Shown: positions 56,746 through 64,000 of the stretch, piece by piece
Layout: each line of letters begins with the position of its first letter
How positions within the stretch are numbered: the stretch's first letter is position 1
DNA from: Bryopsis sp. KO-2023
Taxonomy: Eukaryota; Chlorophyta; Ulvophyceae; Bryopsidales; Bryopsidaceae
NCBI GenBank assembly: GCA_030272585.1
Contig: BSYQ01000003.1
Location: forward strand, 3,224,001-3,288,000
Direction of reading: 5' to 3'
DNA length: 64,000 bases
Notes under the pieces: generated by a model
What the model was told of the DNA's origin: nothing
Seen by the model: the letters and a program-made list of their open reading frames with translations, nothing else
Databases searched by the model: none
Made by a program: the position numbers and the translations under genes

Positions 56746-57730
56746 GAAGTGGAGATGAAAGAAAGTAAAAAAAAACAGCTCGTGGGTTTGAGTACATTAC
56801 GCATGAAAGGCGATCACCAGGGAGGAGAAGCCTTAATCAAAAACGTGCACTGAGGGCTCTAACGGAGCAGTAGCGAAAAACGATTGTCTGACAACGATTT
56901 GATGTGGTATATGTATTTATCTGATTTGATTGTATTTAGTTTTGTTGAATTGTTCAGTGGGGTAGGTTGATTTGGATGTGCCGTGATGATCCTGAAACTA
57001 CTACTTTTTGAGGGTGCAGAATTTCGAGGCACATTTTTTCTGGGGGGTTTCTGGGGGACAAAAAGTCAAAAAGTGTTGTGATAGTTTGACTGTCAGGGTC
57101 TGGGTGGGGGATCTGTGTATGGAGATTCAAAAGATTGAACCTCGGAACACAGTTGAGCGTGAGGCGAATTGTGGGATTTGCTGGCTGTTTTCCACATGTT
57201 TCGTGCTTTGTGATTGGGAAATAAAAAGTGTAATTTATCTGTGTAAAAAGGGCTGAAAATGCTTGTTCAATTGTTCGTATCAGTGTTCGTATCGGTGTTT
57301 GTAGTGAATTATATTTGCTGAGATTTGAAAATGTTGGTCGAACCAGTCCACTGACAGGGTGGAGTCAGCCTGGTGTTGGTGTTGGGACTTCTGCTTTAAA
57401 AAAGAGAAAGAGCACTCCATTGAACCAAGAATGCCTGTTCGTTCTTTGAGATCTGTTGCAACTTTCTTGTGGCACATTTTTCCATTGTTTTCTGGTGAAA
57501 TCAAAAGGGAGCAAAATTGTTCATTTGTTTAATAGAGGAAGAGATAGGCATTCAGACATCCCCAGCAGAAGTTTTGTGAAAACTTGACGCGTTGTCGAAA
57601 ATTGCAGAACGCCAAGCTTCCCCAGTCCGTCCCTCTGTGAAGTTCCCGCATGTCGGACAAACGATGTGCACTTGACTTATGCACCTGCAATCTGTTCATG
57701 AAAAATTGCACACAGTGCGCCACGCAGGAG
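56746..57730. other. 3' flank of FBPase and promoter of TIM21
   Basis: About 1 kb without a recognised gene. TGTAA-type strings (for example near 57230) could be polyadenylation signals of the kind used by green algae, but this is weak. The last 100 bases run open in frame with the TIM21 start and may be 5' UTR. Confidence 0.4.
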
Positions 57731-60266
57731 ATGCAATCCTTCAGGCGGTTGGGGGTCGGGCTCCTTGCTCGAACTTCTTGGAACGCTGTAAAACCTGCGA
57801 CGCCCATCATTGGTGAGCCCGAACGCTTGCGATAAGCTTTCCGCTGTCGGTGTCCCTGTCTTGGGCTTTTGTTTGCTCAGTTCAGTTCAGTTGAATTGTG
57901 ATCTGCTGAGCTAGTACTTTGAGAAAAAAAATCAAAGTAAAGACGAAGGGTTCAAAAGGTATCCTGTTTGTTGTCCCTCAGAAAGAACTGTGGTGGGTGG
58001 TTTTTGCACTTTGAGCGGCGGTGCTTTTGGTGGAAGCAGTGGGGCTTTTCCCAGCTGGGATATCCTTGTCTCCCCATGGCAACCGGTGAGGCGATTAAAC
58101 AAAAAAGGAAGTGAATTTCTATTTATAAATAGAAATAACTTTATTTTCTTATTTACGTTGAGATTGGAGTAGGGATGGCAAGTCGAAATCCTAGGAAAGG
58201 GTTATTTTCTTCAAGGAAATGCTCCCAACTAGATGGTGGAATTCTGGAGAAAACAAAAAAAAGTTAAAAAATTGAAAATGCTCCAAACAAGATTATGAAA
58301 ATCAGGGGGAAATTAAATAAATAAATAAATACACCATAGTGTATGGAGTCCAGAGTACGAGCATGGTCGAGTCGATAGTGCTTCACCGATGATATGTGGT
58401 CCGATTCAGAGAGCGCCCAATGTACTCAGTTTCAAAGGGATTCGAAAAAAACAAAAGTCATGGCGCATGGCTTTAGCGTTTTGGGTGTCCCTTTGAGTAG
58501 GTCGGATTCGCTGCGAAGACCATGTCGTCGTCTACCAGCAACACTCACTCACGAGAATCAAAAAAGGTTTGGGAAAAAGAAGAAAATGCTGAAAAAATGA
58601 ATTAACTCGTGAAAAAAAAAATTGACAAAAAAAAGACATTGTCGTACAGAAAACTGGCTTGGTGGGGGCCCCCTATTGCTGGCACCACGTGTCCTTAAAT
58701 TTTTTCCATCAAAAACAAAAGAAGGAGGCTGGAAAGTGAACAAAAAAAAATCGCATCCCTTTCACAAGCTCAAAAATTCAAAGCAAAAATGTCCGCCCCT
58801 CTCATATTCCATTCCGCTAAAATTTTCAGAATGCCACAAGCTGGGATCTGTTGGTTTTATCAACTTTTTGATTTTTTTTTCTTCAGGGCAACAAAGCTCT
58901 TATGGTGGAGGATGAGGAGTTCGATGCCATCACAGACAAAATACCCCAAAAGCCAATGTCGGCCGCGGAGGGGGTCTCATACCTCGCTATAATTTTGGCA
59001 GCGTTTGCGGTGGGGTCCCAAAGCAAACGAATCGACAGAAAACACTGTGTTTTACTTGTGATTTCAGCTGTTTTTTTTTTTAACTGAAGAAAGGATGTGT
59101 GGATGTCCATTGGGTCCACTTATGTTGCTGTGAATACTGGAAGCATTTTTGTAGATGGCTTTTTTTTTAAAGCAGGCAGGGTTTTAGTTTTTGTTAGAAC
59201 AGAATTTCATGATTTTTTCAAAGCTTTTTCGAGAGTTTTCTTTTGCTGGGTGGAGGTGGGGTTCTGAATTCCACAGATTCGACATAGAGTTTCAGAAACA
59301 AAGGAGGAGAACGAAACTTGAAAGGAAAAAGTTGGGGATGGTTGTCATTGATTGTTTTTTTTTGTCAGGTGCTTGCTGGCATTGTGTGGGGATTCATATC
59401 GAGTTACATTCTGGATCCGACAGAGTACGTCTGTTTCAACTTAACTTTAGACAAATTGCGGCTAGATCCAAGAATCACCGTCAGACTGGGTGCCACGATC
59501 AAAGGTAAGAAACGCTCGGTTGAATAGAGGTCTCATATCTCCGATGGTTTTTTCAATATGGAAATTTTGTGCTTTTCAATAAAGGCTCAGTTTTGAGGAG
59601 GGCTGTGGTGTTTTTCTCTGGAACCAAAATCTTTTTCTTTTCAAATTATTTTTTTGTGCAAGCTTCCCAAAAAGCAAAACCAACAACAAAGGAAAAGTGA
59701 GAAAAGTTCTTTGCACGACAAACAAAAGTGTGTTTTTTTTTTTTTTAATGCAAGGTCAAAAACATTTCACTTCCTTGGAGGGTGTACGTATCGTCCGTGC
59801 GGTGGTCAATGGAATTTGTGTGGTGCTGTGCATTGATTCGATGGTTTTTTGTTCGAAGGTTATGGAGAGGACAGCTCGCATCGCTGGCAGCGAACCCGCA
59901 TTCCCCACCGAACTTACACTGATGTGGATGGCGTAGAGCATATGCAGGTATTCGTTTCATATCCCTGAGTTGATGTAAATTTCGCTTCATGGAATTATCT
60001 ACAGGGTGCTGAAATTGGATAGTGATCTGCTCGTTGCATGGCAGCTGGATGTTGATTTTTTTTAATTTTTTAAATGTGATGTTGAATGGTGTCGAATGGG
60101 ATGCATGCAGATTCAGTTCCACATCAAGGGACCGGGCGGAGTTGGGGTGGTTTGTGCAGATATGTATCAGGACGAACAGAAAGAATGGCAATACACATAT
60201 CTGTACGTGGATATTTCGCAAGGGGGTGCTTTGCATCGATTAGCCATCATCAAACCCCAACTCTAA
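57731..60266 (+). CDS. TIM21: Mitochondrial inner-membrane translocase subunit TIM21
   Basis: Six exons close in phase: 57731-57812, 57982-58085, 58887-59009, 59369-59504, 59859-59947, 60111-60266; 229 residues. TIM21 links the outer-membrane TOM complex to TIM23 and to respiratory complexes during preprotein import. The N-terminus (MQSFRRLGVGLLARTSWNAV) is a good mitochondrial presequence. A single membrane segment is split across exons (YLAIILAAFA|VLAGIVWGFISSYIL). The intermembrane-space domain follows: LRLDPRITVRLGATIKGYG, the SSHRWQRTRIPHRTY arginine-rich signature, VEHMQIQFHIKGPGGVG, and WQYTYLYVDIS. All blocks expected of the family are present, and the length fits. Confidence 0.92.
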
Positions 60267-61129
60267 CGAAGCCAAAAAACGAGAAGGGGAAAAAAAAATC
60301 CAGAAACAATCGTAGCGGAATTATTAGATAAGCACGTTTTCTTTCTTTTTTTCTTTTCAGGGATTGCTTTTATTTTGTGTGAGTTATGATAATCAATGTA
60401 ACTGCAGGGTGCTTTGTCAGATAAGCTCTTTGTTTTTTCCGAGGTCGTTTTCCTGGGAGTAAATCAGACCAATAGTTTTCCTGGTTGGTTTTCCTGTATG
60501 GACATCTCCGGGGTGGTGAACCCCACAGTTTCCATTGCCCCTGAACCAATGGACCAGTGCTTTCTATTGTTGGGGGAAAAAAAATGGACACACGAACAAC
60601 ATGCCACATTATTGACAATGCTCCCCACAGTGTCTTTGTATGTGTGCATGCCACGTTCACAATGCTTCCCACAGTGTTTTGGTTGTGTGTGTGTGTGTGT
60701 TTGTGTCTCTTGGTGGGGGAGGATTGGCCACTGAACAGCATGGAGTCCAATTCGAACCTCGATTCAATAAGAGAATGGGTTGGGCTGTGGTTCCATCAGG
60801 TTCTTTACGATCCCCTGTCTTTTCCTTTGTATTCATCTTCATATCCTGACCATCCGTGGCTGGAGGGGACATCCGGTGGCGGAAAAACCCGCCCAACCCC
60901 TGCTCACCCCCTCGGATCGTGCACACACACGCTCCATCGGGACGAACCCGACTGTAACTTAATAGTTTGGCTTCCAGTGGTCTGTGGAAAACGAACTCGA
61001 CGTCCAGGGGAAACGGTTCTTTGGGACGCCTTTTTATTCTTGTTCAGTTTCTTTTGACACCCCTTTGGTTTCGTTTTCGAAAAAAGAGTCGCGTTGTTGT
61101 TTCGAGATTAAAAAAGGGCTAGCTCCGCG
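60267..61129. other. Spacer between TIM21 and SLC13-type gene
   Basis: No gene is recognised. A (GT)n run lies at about 60683-60702, and a CCCCACAGTGT-like string is repeated near 60625 and 60667. Open frames here have no family match. Confidence 0.4.
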
Positions 61130-64000
61130 ATGTTGGGGTGGGAGGGGGTATACACCATCCTGGTGTTGGTGCTGGGTTTGGCCGCTCTGTTTAAAGATGC
61201 TGCCGGTCCCGACTTCGTGTTTATGGGGATGCTGGGGTTTCTGATGGTGTCTGGGATCATAACCTTGGCGGACGGGCTCTCTGGCTTCAGCAACAGCGCT
61301 CCAATGACCGTGGCGGGTGATTATTGACGTCTCTCGAAGAAAAATAATAGACACACCGAAAAAAATGAAAAACAAGAAAAAGGGGGAGGAGAAAAAGAAA
61401 CAGGACCTGAAACACGAATGCGCTTTCGTCGTTTTTCAATAGATACGGAACGAACAACGCCAATATGGCGAGACTGTCGCGGGCTGTTTGCTAAATTCTG
61501 GGGGACGATGTGAGAATCGTTGCTCCCCACTTTCTTCCCAAAAGGGATGGATTGATTGATTTTGGAAAAAAGTTGGATGCCCACCAAAAAAAAGAGAAGC
61601 TCTGTCAAAATCATCAAGAATATTTTCCCTCTAGCAATTCATTACCACCCTGATCCTTCTGCATATGGCTTCATTGAGCCGATAATTCACTCGAGCAATA
61701 TGCCAGCAGTAAACACCACTTTCCATAAATAAGGCACCTACATATGGTTCTCCTGTTGCACATCGATTCCCACTTTGACCGATTTTCTTAAATAAAAAAA
61801 AGATCGTTTTTGTTTGCTTTTTTTTTCCCAGTGCTGTTTGTGGTGGCTGCTGGGATCTCCGAAACGGGCGGACTGGATCATGTTTTCGGTCGATTGCTGG
61901 GGAGGCCCAGGAGCACCGCCTCGGCGATGATTCGAATGATGCTGCCGATCGCCATCGTATCAGCCTTCATGAACAACACCCCCGTGGTGGCCATCATGAT
62001 TCCAATAATCAACACTTGGAGTCAAAAAGCCGACCTACCCCCAGGCCAGGTGACATCTCCAGAAGAAAAAAAAAAACTTGGCCCCCCCCCCCCCCCCCCC
62101 GAAAAAAAAATACGAAATAAAAATTGACAAAGAATTTGCCACCTTTCTTGTAAAAAGAAATTTTAGAAAAGAATTTCCTTGTAGCGTTTCATTGAGCGAG
62201 TATTTGAGAAATGTGTGTTTGTGTGTTTGCTTTTTTATTGGGGAAAAAAAATGACAGCTCTTCATTCCATTGAGTTTCGCTTCTATGTTGGGGGGGACAT
62301 GTACGCTGATCGGAACATCGACAAATTTGGTGGTGGCGGGCCAGCAAGAGGAGCGTGGCTTCGGGAAACCAGGATTTTTTGACATCAGTAAATATGGCGT
62401 TCCGGTGGCGATATCCGGGATGATCTACATGATGATATTTGCACCGCTCCTGCTCCCTGGAAAATCCAACGAGAGGCGTTCTGCAGGTATGTGTGCCTTT
62501 TTTTTACTAATTTCATTTCGAACTGTAATTAAAAGAAAAAAAAATGCATTTTAAAGATGTTTTTAAAAAGTAGAAAGAAAATGTGTCATGTGGTCCGTCC
62601 ACTATGCAAGAATAAATCTGGCCATCACTATTTATTTATTTATTTATATTTATTCGGAGAAGGGGTGGGGACTCGATTCTGAGCAGTAATTGTCTACGCG
62701 TCGGAATTTTTCATGCCAAATAATATTTTTAGAATGTGCAGGTTCAAAATGTATTTGAAAATATTCTCAATGGGGAAAGGTGCCAGTATCAACGAATCCA
62801 TGATGTTTTTAAGCCTCGGTGCAGATATGTGTGTTTTCACAGAAGTGCATGCATTGCACCAATTTCAATATTTTTTTATTTTTTTTAATGCAGATAGTGC
62901 CAGTAACTTCATGGTGGGCCTTCAAGTTCCATCCCACTCCCAGGTCGTGGGAAAATGTGTGGAAGCTGCTGGTCTAAGAGGATTGGATGGCCTTTTTCTT
63001 GCTTCTGTGAGGTAGGTTATATATGTATAGTACCTGTTGTTGATGTTGAATGATTGTTTAGATTGTTCAATAAGTAAGGGACAATAGGTGGTTTTTTCAG
63101 TTTTCAATTTTGCCCCCCTGAGTTCCCTGTGTTTTTTTTTTGGTTTTTTTTACAACCCAAGGCGAGGAAACTTGACGCTGAGTGCTGTGGGGCGGGACTT
63201 CGTGATTCAAGCCCATGACATTTTGTTTTTCACCGGGGTTATAGATAATGTACAATCGCTGGCGGATGCTTACGACCTGAGGCCTATCACTGACGAACAT
63301 GAGGAGTAAGCCAGAATCGAGTTTTGATTGTAAAACCCTTGCGATGTTGAACTCTTTTTCTTTTTCCTTTTGAGTAAAACATGTTTTTGTTTTATTTTTT
63401 CAATTTCATATTTAAACGTATGAATGGTTATCATTTTATTTTTTCAGGGAACTACCGGCATTGCTTGGCTCCCCAAAACGGCATGCCAAGTGAGTTCATT
63501 CTTCTTACTGTGTTTTTGCTCTATGGCATGCAGGGAAATTCAGTTTTGTTTTCACCCTCTTTATAATGTCGGTGTTGGCTTTGGTTGAGAAAAAAATAAA
63601 CAGAACTGAACAGCTAATGGATCCCTGTTTCGTGGTTTTTTTTTCTGAGCAGATCTCCACGAGGCGATCCTTTCATGGATGCTCTCAATAATCAGGGAGC
63701 AAGCATGGTATAAATGCCAAAAAAAAAAAAAAGAAAGAGAAAGGAAAGATAAAATTGGAGGTTTAACCAGTTTCGGCCACCAGAAGTGTTTCGCAGTGAG
63801 GCCAAAAATCTAAAATTTATTCGAAAGTTTTTGTCACCTTGAAAGAGCGCCCCTCCTTGTTTGGTGATTTCTTGAGGGAAAAAAAAAACTGGTGTTCAAC
63901 ATACCTCAAGCAAAAAATCAAACAAGAAATCATAATGAGAATCAATTCCCAGGGAGTTTTTTTCTTTTTTTTTTTTTTTTTAAACAGAGCGAACTGGACA
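61130..64000 (+). CDS. SLC13-type anion transporter with RCK (TrkA-C) domain, partial
   Basis: Exons in phase: 61130-61316, 61832-62049, 62258-62486, 62894-63011, 63162-63305, 63448-63489, 63653-63707, and 63988 to the edge. The protein belongs to the sodium/sulfate symporter family that includes algal SAC1/SLT. Membrane segments: YTILVLVLGLAALF, MGMLGFLMVSGIITL, VLFVVAAGISETGGLDHVFG. Signature motifs: SAFMNNTPVVAIMIPI and FASMLGGTCTLIGTSTNLVV, the hairpin that binds Na+ and anion, then ISGMIYMMIFAPLLL. A cytosolic RCK domain follows (GLQVPSHSQVVGKCVEAAG, VGRDFVIQAHDILFFTGV). A stop appears at 63711, but the ATG before it is followed by a plausible GTATAA donor, and a fresh acceptor at 63987 opens in the right phase, so the gene probably continues beyond the window with its second membrane half. 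Confidence 0.88.

Noticed and set aside
56746..57300. TGTAA polyadenylation signals as proof of a green alga
   Set aside because: The five-base motif is too common in AT-rich DNA to carry weight without transcript ends.
58330..58440. tRNA-like element in a TIM21 intron
   Set aside because: The B-box resemblance (GGTCCGATTC) is poor and no A box or arms can be set out.

Overview
The window is nuclear DNA of an intron-rich eukaryote. Genes have many short exons, GT-AG introns with long poly-T tracts before the acceptor, and AT-rich flanks full of mononucleotide runs. A photosynthetic alga or plant-related lineage is the best guess. The evidence is a GlpX-type fructose-1,6-bisphosphatase with a plastid-transit-like N-terminus, a plant-type GT14 (BC10/DUF266-like) glycosyltransferase, an aprataxin-like protein carrying the P-loop kinase seen in plant bHLH140-type proteins, and an SLC13 transporter with an RCK domain of the algal SAC1 kind. 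The species cannot be named from sequence alone. Gene models were built by hand from conserved residues, splice signals and phase. Most close exactly in phase, but exon ends may be off by a base or two.

Layout. 1-10 kb: a possible terminal exon at the left edge; a minus-strand nuclear-looking protein of unknown family (2.8-4.8 kb); a minus-strand FHA/P-loop-kinase/HIT/zinc-finger DNA-repair protein (6.3-9.5 kb). 10.6-13.1 kb: a divergently placed coiled-coil CCCH zinc-finger gene, then about 4 kb of purine-rich DNA with no gene. 17.2-20.8 kb: scavenger decapping enzyme DcpS. 22.2-22.8 kb: a small secreted glycine-rich protein. 24-27.1 kb: a broken piece of condensin subunit D2. 27.4-31.8 kb: a repeat-rich block holding a GC-rich CCCCGCAC-motif array with a long inverted repeat, two hAT-type MITEs, a dispersed ~385-bp repeat, SINE-like elements and an LTR/structured-leader remnant.

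32-36.5 kb: a multi-BRCT checkpoint-type protein (minus). 37.8-42.6 kb: a gene that appears to encode a secreted trypsin-like protease fused to ankyrin repeats. 44.6-47.8 kb: the GT14 glycosyltransferase (minus), divergent from mitochondrial D-2-hydroxyglutarate dehydrogenase (48.2-51.1 kb). 52.4-54.5 kb: an unknown 404-residue protein (minus), divergent from the GlpX FBPase (54.9-56.7 kb). 57.7-60.3 kb: TIM21. From 61.1 kb to the right edge: an SLC13-type transporter that continues outside the window.

These are mostly unrelated housekeeping genes, not a cluster. Linking themes are DNA-damage handling (aprataxin-like, multi-BRCT) and organelle function (GlpX, D2HGDH, TIM21). The most unusual items are the protease-ankyrin fusion, the combined FHA-kinase-HIT-zinc-finger architecture, the plastid-targeted class II FBPase, and the repeat block between 27 and 32 kb.
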